64,000 nt of DNA from Thermogemmata fonticola. Its GTDB lineage: Bacteria > Planctomycetota > Planctomycetia > Gemmatales > Gemmataceae. The notes under the pieces were generated by a model. It made no database searches, had not been told where the DNA came from, and saw only the letters and a program-made list of their open reading frames with translations. A program made the position numbers and the translations under genes. Positions within the stretch are counted from its first letter, which is position 1, and every line of letters starts with the position of its first letter. Where the stretch lies: the NCBI RefSeq assembly GCF_013694095.1, contig NZ_JACEFB010000002.1:594842-658841 (forward strand). The letters run 5' to 3'. Below are positions 46,721 to 54,678 of this stretch, piece after piece.

Positions 46721-47179
46721 CTAGACGCTGGGGCGTCGGGCGACAAAGCGGCACTTGAAAGGCATTTTGTAAGCCACACGGGCGAGGCAATCGCGGGCGG
46801 CAGCTTCGGGCAGCCCCCCGATTTCAAAGAGGATTTGGCCGGGGCGCACGACAGCCGCCCAGTACTCCGGTTCGCCCTTGCCTTTGCCCATGCGGGTTTC
46901 GGCGGGAATTGCCGTAATCGGCTTGTGAGGGAAGACGCGGATGTAATAGCGGCCTTCGCCGGAGACGAAGCGCGTCATGGTGATGCGCCCTGCTTCGATG
47001 CACTCGGCGGAGAGCCAACCGCCTTCCAGGGCTTGCAGGCCATAGTCGCCATAAGCGACGTAATTGCCGCGCTGAGCGAAGCCGCGAATCGGGCCGTGGT
47101 ATTTTTTGCGGGTAGTCTTACCGCGGGCGACGCCGCGTTGACTTTTTCTGTACTTGACCCGCTTGGGCATCAGTGGCAT
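46721..47179 (-). CDS. rplP: 50S ribosomal protein L16
   Basis: L16 (uL16) helps position A-site tRNA. The 152-residue product has [19 protein letters not shown] near the start, [20 protein letters not shown], the [22 protein letters not shown] loop that contacts tRNA, and [12 protein letters not shown] 47179 has GGGAG nine bases upstream and gives MPLMPKR, matching the usual MLMPKR start. That start lies inside rpsC, so the two genes overlap by 62 bases in different frames. A start at 47170 would still overlap by 53. Confidence 0.97.
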   Translation of the reverse strand: MPLMPKRVKYRKSQRGVARGKTTRKKYHGPIRGFAQRGNYVAYGDYGLQALEGGWLSAECIEAGRITMTRFVSGEGRYYIRVFPHKPITAIPAETRMGKGKGEPEYWAAVVRPGQILFEIGGLPEAAARDCLARVAYKMPFKCRFVARRPSV

Positions 47180-47843
47180 CGATGGTATCTCCCGTCAAGT
47201 AATCCCCTTGATTGACCCAGACTTTGATGCCGATGTTGCCTTGGGGTGTGGCAGCTTCGGTGAATCCGTAATCGATTTTGCAGCGGAGGGTAGACAGCGG
47301 TACAGAGCCTTCCATGGCCTTTTCGCAGCGGGCCATTTCAGCTCCACCGAGGCGGCCGGAAAGCTGTACCTTGACACCGCGGGCGCCGTTTTCCATCGCT
47401 TTCTGCATCGCTTGTTTCATGGTGCGACGGAAGCTGGCCCGGCGCTCCAGTTGCTCCGCGATGTCCTCCGCAATCAGTTGCGCATCGATTTCAGGGCGCG
47501 TGACCTCGATCGTCTTGATTTCGATGTGGCGGCGGGTCAGCTTCTCCAATGCCTTGGTCAGTTTCTCGATCTTTTCCCCCTTCTTGCCGATGATCGCACC
47601 GACACGGGAAGAAGCGATGTAAACCGTGACGCGCTCGCGGGTCCTCTCGATGCGGATTTCGGAGATCGCCGGACGTTGTTCCTTGCGTTCGCGTTGGCGG
47701 GTTAGGTACTTATGGATGAACTTGCGGATGGCGAAGTCTTCCAGCAAAAGTTCGGCAAAGTCCTGTTTCCCGGCATACCAGATGCTACGCCAGGGACGCA
47801 TGATGCCCGTGCGGAAGCCGGTCGGTCGTACCTTCTGCCCCAT
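47118..47843 (-). CDS. rpsC: 30S ribosomal protein S3
   Basis: S3 (uS3) lines the mRNA entry channel and has helicase activity. The 241-residue product has MGQKVRPTGFRTGI, the KH domain with VGAIIGKKGEKIEKL, RASFRRTMKQAMQKAM, GARGVKVQLSGRLGGAEMAR and GNIGIKVWVNQGDY. Its last 20 or so residues ([18 protein letters not shown]) are coded within the rplP overlap. AAGGAA precedes the ATG. Confidence 0.98.
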   Translation of the reverse strand: MGQKVRPTGFRTGIMRPWRSIWYAGKQDFAELLLEDFAIRKFIHKYLTRQRERKEQRPAISEIRIERTRERVTVYIASSRVGAIIGKKGEKIEKLTKALEKLTRRHIEIKTIEVTRPEIDAQLIAEDIAEQLERRASFRRTMKQAMQKAMENGARGVKVQLSGRLGGAEMARCEKAMEGSVPLSTLRCKIDYGFTEAATPQGNIGIKVWVNQGDYLTGDTIDATDAQAGQVQKKSTRRRPR

Positions 47844-47975
47844 AAGTCGCGTTCCTTAGTGTGTCGTTGGTCTCTCTCAGTTCAGTTTGGTCTTTGTCCT
47901 TCTTCCAGTCCGGTCGTTTCTGTTTTCTGCGCGTGTCGAGGAAAATTTCCATGCAAAGAAGCCGCCCTCTTGCAG

Positions 47976-48407
47976 TCACACGGCGTGGCGTTTGAGCCAA
48001 CCGAGGGCGAGTCGGGCGAGATTCTGCTGGCGCCCTCCGGCCTTGAGGTCATTTGCCACCAAATCCTGCATTTCCTGTTCGTCCGCCAACGTCACGGTGA
48101 TGTGGGACATCCGCCGGAGGATGCGGAAGGCGGTGCCACGGGCGCGGGGCTGAATGCGTTTGTACATCGGGGCGCCATCCACGCGGCATTCCAGCACGAC
48201 GAGGTCATCGGGGTCGGGATGCTCCAGGAAATCGGCATTGCTGTAGGCACTTTTGATGACCGCCGCCAGCAGTTTGGCGCCGCGGTTGGGGTAGAACTGG
48301 AGCAACTCCAGCGCCTCGTTGACGTTGCGTCCCCGGACCAGATTCGCAAAGGGCCGGATTTTCCGCGGTCCCATGTCGGCGAAGCGATGTTTGGCCGTGT
48401 AGGGCAT
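47976..48407 (-). CDS. rplV: 50S ribosomal protein L22
   Basis: L22 (uL22) has a long beta-hairpin lining the exit tunnel and is a site of macrolide resistance. The 143-residue product has GPRKIRPFANLVRGRNVNEAL, LLAAVIKSAYSNAD and the hairpin with RIQPRARGTAFRILRRMSHITV. A C-terminal extension of about 30 residues (DLVANDLKAGGRQQNLARLAL) goes beyond the usual length. AGGTG precedes ATG 48407. Confidence 0.97.
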   Translation of the reverse strand: MPYTAKHRFADMGPRKIRPFANLVRGRNVNEALELLQFYPNRGAKLLAAVIKSAYSNADFLEHPDPDDLVVLECRVDGAPMYKRIQPRARGTAFRILRRMSHITVTLADEQEMQDLVANDLKAGGRQQNLARLALGWLKRHAV

Positions 48408-48574
48408 GGTCGATTCACCTGCTACTTGCTGGAGGTTTTCCTGTCCATCCACTGAGCCAGAGGGCCGTCTGTGCCCAGTGGGAAACTGGGGGATGGCTCC
48501 TATCCTGTTATTCTGCTGCTCCCGCTACATTCCCCGGAGCCGAAGCCGAGGGGAGCTTGCTTCATCCGCGGATG

Positions 48575-48853
48575 TCACTTGCCGCCGGCCGCTTTCGCCT
48601 TGCCTCCGGAGTGGCCTTTGAAGATCCGGGTCGGGGAGAACTCGCCGAGTTTGTGGCCCACCATTTCCTCGGTGACATAGACCCGGTGGAAAGTCTTGCC
48701 ATTATGCACGAGGAAGGTGGCCCCGACAAACTCCGGAACTATGGTGCAATCCCGCGACCAAGTTTTGATCGGCTCTTTGTTCAAGCCCTGTTTGAGGACT
48801 TTAGCCAATAGCCGCTCATCGACGTACGGACCTTTTTTCAGCGATCGGCTCAT
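48575..48853 (-). CDS. rpsS: 30S ribosomal protein S19
   Basis: S19 (uS19) is in the head of the small subunit and contacts S13. The 92-residue product starts [16 protein letters not shown] and has [23 protein letters not shown] and [20 protein letters not shown] 48853 is chosen by homology over an in-frame start nine codons upstream. It lies 167 bases before rplV. Confidence 0.98.
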   Translation of the reverse strand: MSRSLKKGPYVDERLLAKVLKQGLNKEPIKTWSRDCTIVPEFVGATFLVHNGKTFHRVYVTEEMVGHKLGEFSPTRIFKGHSGGKAKAAGGK

Positions 48854-49106
48854 AGCAGTTCCAACCCTGTCTCCGAGCAATGTTCCAGGGAATTCCGCAG
48901 CGTTCCCCAGCGTGTTTCACCCTTTGGATCGTGGTCTTGGGTCAAGCCACCGCTGGGTTTGTGGTCCCCGCCGCCTGGATTTTTCCGTCTGGCAAGGGGT
49001 AAGTTAGTTTAGTGGGGCGGCTGCAAGACGACCAGCGGCAACCCCGTTGTTTGCCCGATTCCGCTCGGCTCCCCCCTCATCAACAGAGAGCAAGCCAGCG
49101 AAAGGA

Positions 49107-49985
49107 TCAGGCGGTATTTTGGAAGCGTCCCGGCGGTCGGCGACGAATGATTGCTTTGCTGCTGGGTTTGCGTCGGCGGCGTGTTTTTCCACCCTTGGAG
49201 AGCACGCCGGTGGGGGAGCAGGGATGCCGCCCGCCGCTGGTGCGCCCTTCGCCACCGCCCATCGGGTGGTCGATCGGGTTCTGGCTTGTGCCGCGGTTAT
49301 GGGGCCGGCGGCCCATCCAGCGCTTACGCCCAGCTTTCCCCAAGGCGATATTCATATGTTCGGCATTGGAGAGCACGCCAATGGTGGCGCGGCATTTGGC
49401 CGACACCTTGCGGACTTCACCACTGGGAAGCTGGAGCAAAGCCCAATCCTTCTCCCGGGCCTGAAGGATGGCGCTGCAACCGGCGGAGCGGCAGAGTTGT
49501 CCGCCGCGGCCTGGGGTCAATTCGACATTGTGCACGGCCATGCCCAGGGGGATTTTCCAGAGCGGCATGCAATTGCCCGGGCGCGGCTCCACGGCGTCGC
49601 TTTCTCCGGACATGACTTTGTCACCCGCCTTGAGGCCTTCCGGGGCGAGAATGTAGGAGCGGTGATATTCGTAGCGCTCGTCGGGCGGATATTCGATCAG
49701 CGCGATGCGGGCCGAGCGGTTGGGGTCATACTCAATGCGCAGCACGGTGGCTTCCACGTTGTCGCGCCGCCGCTTGAAATCGATGAGGCGGTACATCTTC
49801 TTGTGCCCGCCGCCGCGGAAGCGCGAGGTGATGATCCCCTGGAAGTTGCGCCCCCCTTTCTTTTTGCGGGGGACTAGCAGATTCTTGTCCGGGCAATTCA
49901 CGCGCGGGAACGTGCAATCGGCAAAGTCGGAGACCATGCCGCCCCGCCGGCCAGGAGATGTCGGTTTGTATTGCTTGATGCCCAT
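49107..49985 (-). CDS. rplB: 50S ribosomal protein L2
   Basis: L2 (uL2) is next to the peptidyl-transferase centre and is needed for subunit joining. The 292-residue product starts [16 protein letters not shown]. It has [22 protein letters not shown], the [14 protein letters not shown] segment, and the invariant [18 protein letters not shown] loop with the functionally important His. The C-terminal KSKxR-type end is varied ([18 protein letters not shown]). ATG 49985 is used over a GTG three codons upstream. Confidence 0.98.
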   Translation of the reverse strand: MGIKQYKPTSPGRRGGMVSDFADCTFPRVNCPDKNLLVPRKKKGGRNFQGIITSRFRGGGHKKMYRLIDFKRRRDNVEATVLRIEYDPNRSARIALIEYPPDERYEYHRSYILAPEGLKAGDKVMSGESDAVEPRPGNCMPLWKIPLGMAVHNVELTPGRGGQLCRSAGCSAILQAREKDWALLQLPSGEVRKVSAKCRATIGVLSNAEHMNIALGKAGRKRWMGRRPHNRGTSQNPIDHPMGGGEGRTSGGRHPCSPTGVLSKGGKTRRRRKPSSKAIIRRRPPGRFQNTA

Positions 49986-50150
49986 GATGTTCACCCGTCG
50001 AATCGAGGAATTACGTGTCGATGTTGTTCTCAGTTTCGTTCGGGATGTCCAAGTGGTGTTGCGCCTTTTAGCAGCGGTTGAGCCGCATTGGGCCTCCCGG
50101 GGAACTCCCCTTCTAAGCCACGAGGGGTTCCCCTACCACATCGCTACGGA

Positions 50151-50516
50151 TCAATAGAATTCGATCTTGTCCTCTGGATGGACCTTGACGATCGCTTTTT
50201 TCCAACTCGGCATTTGGCCGATGATGTTGCGGAAGCGGCGGCGCTTGCCCTTGCGGTTCTGGGTGCGGACTTCGAGCACCCGGACCTGGTACATCTCCTC
50301 GACGGCGGCTTTGATCTGAATCTTGTTGGCCGCAGGATGCACCTGGAAGCAGTAGGTGTTGCGGTGCTCGCTCAGGTGGGTCCCCTTTTCGGTGACTAAG
50401 GGACGGAGGAGAACCTGGTACGGGCGCAATTCCAGTCCCGGCTTGCCGTGAACGCAGGGGCGGCGCAGGGCCAGCTTGCGCAGGTATTTTTTCGGATGGG
50501 GTCGAGTGCGTGCCAT
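50151..50516 (-). CDS. rplW: 50S ribosomal protein L23 with N-terminal extension
   Basis: L23 (uL23) is the main docking site for trigger factor and SRP at the exit tunnel. The core (LRPLVTEKGTHLSEHRNTYCFQV, about 37-59; KIQIKAAVEEMYQVRVLEVRT; PSWKKAIVKV) is standard. About 25 basic residues (RTRPHPKKYLRKLALRRP) precede it. GAGG lies nine bases before the ATG. It follows rplD after 157 bases. Confidence 0.97.
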   Translation of the reverse strand: MARTRPHPKKYLRKLALRRPCVHGKPGLELRPYQVLLRPLVTEKGTHLSEHRNTYCFQVHPAANKIQIKAAVEEMYQVRVLEVRTQNRKGKRRRFRNIIGQMPSWKKAIVKVHPEDKIEFY

Positions 50517-50673
50517 GATCGACGGCCTCAGCTTCGCGTTCGGTTCAACTCAGGTCGCTGGATTCTCTTCCCTACGGTTAGTTCGTTTCCCTATCGGGGC
50601 ACCAACGTCAACATTAACTCATTGATTTCGATGACATTCGGTTTGAAATCCCTGCATGTCTGAGTTTTTGGCC

Positions 50674-51444
50674 TCATGTTGTTGCGGCGGCTCGCTCCGC
50701 TTGGTACTTTTGGAGGAGGGCTTGCAGGGCGGCGCGGGACAGCAGCAGCCGTTTGTACCGCAGGACGGTGTAGCAGTTGAATTCCGCCACCGGCAGGACG
50801 CGAACGCCGGGCAGATTGCGGGCGGCCCGGTAGATCATATGGTCCAGTTGCGGCGTGCCAATCAGGACGGTGGTGTCGCGCAGGGTGAGGCGTTGTTCAC
50901 GGGCCTGTTCGCCTTCCCCCACGGTCCGTGTGCCGATGGTGATGCCCTGGAGCAGGGCGGCCATCTCCCGCGTTTTGGGGGCGGGCAGGGAGAGATCATC
51001 CAGGAGCACGACTTCCTCATCCACGAACTTGGACAGGATGGCCATGCGGGTGGCGGCCCGGACGGCTTTTTTCGGCAGATGGTATTCGTAGTCGCGCGGT
51101 TTGGGTCCCTTGGCTGTCCCACCGCCGCGGCGCTTGTTGGTGCGGATCGAGCCGACGCGGGCATAACCGGTGCCCTTTTGGCGGAAGAGCTTGCGGGTAC
51201 TTCCTGCCACTTCTCCACGCCGCAGGGTGTGATGGGTACCGGCCCGCTGGTTGGCCAGATACATCAGCACCACATCGTGCATGAGTTGGCGATTGATCTT
51301 CCCTCCGAAGAGGGCGGGATCGATCTCCACGGTGTCGACCGCCTGTCCCTGGCGATCCAGAACCGGGACGCGCAGGATGCCGGTGACCTCCCGAATCAAC
51401 GGGGGAACGTTCGGCGATTCCGTCGATGGTGTGGAAGCACTCAT
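50674..51444 (-). CDS. rplD: 50S ribosomal protein L4
   Basis: L4 (uL4) extends a loop into the exit tunnel and in E. coli also regulates the S10 operon. The 256-residue product has LMHDVVLMYLANQRAGTHHT, TRKLFRQKGTGYARVGSIR and GGGTAKGPKPRDYEYHLPKK. Its C-terminal half is complete but about 50 residues longer than E. coli L4, including an insertion near residues 165-185. AGGTGA precedes the ATG. It follows rpsJ directly, with no rplC between. Confidence 0.97.
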   Translation of the reverse strand: MSASTPSTESPNVPPLIREVTGILRVPVLDRQGQAVDTVEIDPALFGGKINRQLMHDVVLMYLANQRAGTHHTLRRGEVAGSTRKLFRQKGTGYARVGSIRTNKRRGGGTAKGPKPRDYEYHLPKKAVRAATRMAILSKFVDEEVVLLDDLSLPAPKTREMAALLQGITIGTRTVGEGEQAREQRLTLRDTTVLIGTPQLDHMIYRAARNLPGVRVLPVAEFNCYTVLRYKRLLLSRAALQALLQKYQAERAAATT

Positions 51445-51686
51445 GATCTTATCACCTGTAGCAGCGGTCCTGCCATCTCCCGGCGGAGATGCCGCTATTG
51501 GGCAAGGGGTGCCTGGCAGCTATTCGTGTGATTCGTCCCCATGCCCGCGGCGAGACAGAACCTCGTTGTAGCGAAAGACCAACCGCGTGGCCGTGTTGGT
51601 TTTCTCAACCCTCCGCATCGTCGAATGAGCGGAACTCCGTCGCCGCCCCGCGTCTGTGCTCCACGGCAAAGACCGCACGACTCGAT
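51445..51686. other. Spacer between rpsJ and rplD where rplC usually lies
   Basis: Only 242 bases are present and no frame resembles L3, which needs about 620 bases. No convincing promoter or pseudogene remnant was seen. Confidence 0.6.
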
Positions 51687-52019
51687 CTACCGCCCGGACA
51701 ATACGCGGATTTTGACATCGACTCCTGGCGGCAGACTCAATCCTTTGTTCAATGCCTCGATCGTCTTCTGCGTGGGGCGCAGGATGTCGATCAACCGCTT
51801 GTGGGTACGGATTTCAAACTGTTCGCGGCTTTCCCGATCAATGTGCGGAGAACGGAGCACGGTGTAGCGCTCGATCCGGGTGGGCAACGGGATAGGCCCG
51901 CGCACTTCGGCGTTGGTCTCCCGTGCGGTTTGAACGATCTCCGCGGCGGTGCGATCGAGCACTTCGTGATCGTACCCTTCCAGCCGAATGCGAATGCGTT
52001 CGCGGTACATAGCCGCCAC
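51687..52019 (-). CDS. rpsJ: 30S ribosomal protein S10
   Basis: S10 (uS10) is in the head of the small subunit and also binds NusB/NusG in antitermination. The 110-residue product has [44 protein letters not shown] and the RTHKRLIDI segment. The GTG at 52019 is preferred because GAGGAGG lies seven bases upstream; an ATG three codons later is the alternative. It leads the cluster, after a 493-base gap with a candidate promoter and a strong hairpin. Confidence 0.98.
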   Translation of the reverse strand: MAAMYRERIRIRLEGYDHEVLDRTAAEIVQTARETNAEVRGPIPLPTRIERYTVLRSPHIDRESREQFEIRTHKRLIDILRPTQKTIEALNKGLSLPPGVDVKIRVLSGR

Positions 52020-52127
52020 GATGCCGCCTCCTCACAAGACCTCGAACCGTCCCGCGATCTCGAACCGTACCCCGTCTCCTCGGGTTGATGATGCCAATCC
52101 TCGCCGTCGGGGCCAGAGCCGTTTTGG

Positions 52128-52163
52128 GGGAACACCCCGGCGCGCGTTGAGGCGGGGGTTCCC
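52128..52163 (-). promoter_or_regulatory. Stable hairpin in the predicted rpsJ leader
   Basis: On the minus strand GGGAACCCCC pairs with GGGGTGTTCCC, leaving one bulged base and a 15-base loop. It sits about 110 bases before the rpsJ start and downstream of the candidate promoter. No T run follows, so it is more likely a regulatory or stability element than a terminator. Confidence 0.4.
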
Positions 52164-52196
52164 ACGCCGCAGCGCCCTCAGGACCGGGAAAGTATT

Positions 52197-52225
52197 TGGA
52201 TAGCTAGTGGGAAGGGGATCGTCAA
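52197..52225 (-). promoter_or_regulatory. Candidate promoter for the ribosomal-protein cluster
   Basis: On the minus strand TTGACG (52225-52220) and TATCCA (52202-52197) are separated by 17 bases. The -35 matches 5 of 6 consensus positions; the -10 matches only 3, but it starts TAT. A TSS near 52190 would give a leader of about 170 bases. The remainder of the 493-base gap to the upstream gene shows nothing else I can name. Confidence 0.35.
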
Positions 52226-52512
52226 GGACCTGTGTTGGAAAAGTCCCGGATTTCCTTCTGAGAGAATCCTAACCGGTCAGCGAGGAGGTGGAGTCTCCCC
52301 CCTGCTGTCCATGTTCCAAAGTCGGGCGGGTCTGCAAAGTCGGGCTGTGGTCAGGCCGAAGCTATGCGATCGGGCGGGCAAGGGATGGGGACCGGGATCA
52401 GCTCCACAATTGGCTCCCCAAGTGATCCACCGCCTGGAGCGAGTCCAGGCGGCGTGGTCGCAGGAGAGTTGCGGAAGATTGCAATTCAAGCACGAGACCG
52501 CAGGGATGGCGT

Positions 52513-53901
52513 TTAGCGGTGGGATGGAGAAGTTGCGGCCAATTTCTGGAGGGCGAGTTGAGCCGCCAAGCGGACTTGTTCGTCGCCATCTGCCTTGGCC
52601 TGGTGCAGGTAGGCCAGGAAGGCCGGGTCCGCGTGGCCGAGGCGGGCGAGTTCATCGATACAGCAGGCGCGTACGAACGGTGCCGGGTCCCTTTGGCACA
52701 CCTGAAACAGGAGGTTTTTGACTGTCGGTGTCGCGCCATGAGGGCTGTCGGCCAGAGCGCGAGCTGCCAGAGCACGGGCACTGGGTGCTACAGCGTGTTG
52801 CAGGGCGTGGGCATAGGGTTGCAGGTCTCGTGCAGCCGGCGGCGGAAGCTCAGCCAAAAGCGTGCTTACGTGCTGGGCACTGGCCGGAGCAATACCGCTC
52901 TTCGGCATCCCTTGTGACAGGCCGCCGCCAGGAGGCACAGGAATCGTGATCGGCGGAATGGGGGGGACATCCGGCACCGGAGCGGTCGGAACGCTGGGAG
53001 CCGGCACGGGAGGAACATTCGGAACCGGCGCCGGAGCAGAAGGTGTGGGTTGGGGGAGCGGATTGGCCGTCGCGGGGGTGGAGGGCAGGGGAGGAACGGA
53101 CGGTACGGCGGGTGGTATCGCCGGTTGGGCACGTGGCGGTTCCGGCGTCGCGGTTGGAGAAGGAGAAGGCGGCACCTGCGGGCGCTGGGGCATGGCCAAG
53201 GGGAACGTCGAGGGTGGTGCAGGGGTGTTGCCAGGCGGCGGCCGGAGAGTGGTAGCGCCTGGTGCTACCGGGATTTTCTCCGGGGAACGTCCGTTGGAAC
53301 GCGAGCTGCCGGCGCCCAGAGGCGGAAGCAAACCCGGTGGGGGAGGCGGATTGTCCAAGGAGGTGTCCTTCTTCCGCCCGCCGAATAGGCGTTGGAACAA
53401 GCCGGGCCGCTTCTCCGCATCGACCGCCGTCCCCTGGCGTTCATTGCGAGCATCGGAGCTGCCAGAGCGGAACCAATTCAACAACGGCCGATTGGAACGG
53501 CTGGATTTGTCCCTCCCGCTAGTGGAAGGGGAATTGGAAGTCGGAGGCGGGGGCGGCAGAGGAATGCTTCCCCCCTTGCCAGGACTCAGCTTCCCGCTTG
53601 ACTTCTGGGGCGGCAGATGGGAACTCGGCGGGTCCAACAGATTGAATACCTCGCCGGTCTTGAGGTCGCGGACTTCGGACAGATACGAGCCGTCGGGCTG
53701 CCGTTCGGATTTGAGGACTTTGACGGTGCGATCCCGGCCATCGTGGAATCGCAAGGTAATCACGTCGCCCACTTTGGGGGGTGGGGGAGGCGCTTCCATA
53801 CGCCCGCCCTGGGCCCAAGCCAAACCCGCTGCCGCCGCCATACCACCCATGGCCAGCAACCAACCCCGTCGGAATAACCAGCGGAATAACCAGCGCTTCA
53901 T
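52513..53901 (-). CDS. Secreted proline-rich protein with C-terminal HEAT-like repeats
   Basis: The 462-residue product has a twin-basic start and signal peptide (hydrophobic core AMGGMAAAAGLAWAQ). A small beta domain resembling an SH3/SHD1-type module follows (VGDVITLRFHDGRDRTVKVL... LKTGEVFNLLD, about 45-95). A long Pro/Ser-rich low-complexity middle covers about 100-345. The C-terminal part (ALAARALADSPHGATPTVKNLL, VRACCIDELARLGH, QVRLAAQLALQKLA) looks like two or three HEAT-type repeats. It is probably an envelope protein that binds partners. GGAG precedes ATG 53901. It is co-directional with and upstream of rpsJ, but 493 bases away. Confidence 0.75.
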   Translation of the reverse strand: MKRWLFRWLFRRGWLLAMGGMAAAAGLAWAQGGRMEAPPPPPKVGDVITLRFHDGRDRTVKVLKSERQPDGSYLSEVRDLKTGEVFNLLDPPSSHLPPQKSSGKLSPGKGGSIPLPPPPPTSNSPSTSGRDKSSRSNRPLLNWFRSGSSDARNERQGTAVDAEKRPGLFQRLFGGRKKDTSLDNPPPPPGLLPPLGAGSSRSNGRSPEKIPVAPGATTLRPPPGNTPAPPSTFPLAMPQRPQVPPSPSPTATPEPPRAQPAIPPAVPSVPPLPSTPATANPLPQPTPSAPAPVPNVPPVPAPSVPTAPVPDVPPIPPITIPVPPGGGLSQGMPKSGIAPASAQHVSTLLAELPPPAARDLQPYAHALQHAVAPSARALAARALADSPHGATPTVKNLLFQVCQRDPAPFVRACCIDELARLGHADPAFLAYLHQAKADGDEQVRLAAQLALQKLAATSPSHR

Positions 53902-54678
53902 ATGATCCACTCCGTGAAAGCAACGGAGAACGCTTTTGCCGCAAAAACCGTCAATCTGAAGCAACCCGCGGGGGGCTTCCCTGCCGCACGCCGCGGAATT
54001 TTCTCGTGAGGAAGTCTCCCTGTTACGCTCCACGATTCAGGAAACTTATGGGGGAGCTTCCTTGCTCCACCCCGCTTGTCAGATGCAGCCTGGCTCGTGG
54101 AGCTAGGAAATATATCGACAGCGCGAGTGGAGCGGGATGAACAGAAAAATCAGCTTTCCCTGGCAAAAGCGGGAAGGTCGAAACTCAGACGTAAAGGGTT
54201 AGAGCGGCGAATCGGCGGAACATAAATAAGGCTGGAAACACCTGAGAGGACGTAGCGATCGTTCCAAACGGCATCGCTTAGTCGAATCGTTAGACCTTTC
54301 CTATGCAGTGAGCCGGCCTGATTCCAGCTCTGGGGTCCAATTTGCGGGTAGAAGTGGATGGTGTAGCCATCGGATGGGAGCCATTCTGTGGGAATATCGG
54401 GGAGCGTAACCGCGGGATGCTGGGGCGGAGGGCAGGCTTGGGGGGGATTTCAGCCAGCACTTACCGGCAAAGGGGTTGGGGCCGGTGCTATGCAGGAGCA
54501 GTGCCCTGTAAGGGCTGGGCGTCAAGATCGCTAGAATCGGCCGGTTCTATCGGGTTGAAATAGTTTATCTGGGCAACTCCCCTCTTGCCCGTCGGCCCAT
54601 TCCTTAGCATGCTGTTTATCATCGGCAGTAGTGGATTGCTATAGGCCGGCCAGCCCCGCGTGATCGGTTCGGGAGCGT
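53902..54678. other. Long intergenic region with possible gene remnant
   Basis: These 777 bases have no intact gene. A minus-strand stretch with protein-like wording lies at 54150-54525 (listed separately). A 6-bp inverted repeat GGGCAA/TTGCCC occurs at 54571-54576 and 54585-54590, without a following T run. Confidence 0.45.
54150..54525 (-). pseudogene. Possible decayed or frameshifted gene fragment
   Basis: A minus-strand frame ending at TGA 54152-54150 is open for about 100 codons without a start and reads like a folded beta-rich protein (for example TEWLPSDGYTIHFYPQIGP, IRLSDAVWNDRYVLSGVSSL). Upstream it is cut off by a TGA next to a run of seven C residues (about 54440-54447). Removing one C would join it to the frame that begins at 54525. 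This could be a real frameshift, a sequencing error or chance. No family is recognised. Confidence 0.25.

Noticed and set aside
51445..51686. Possible L3 remnant between rpsJ and rplD
   Set aside because: No frame shows L3-like wording and the gap is too short.
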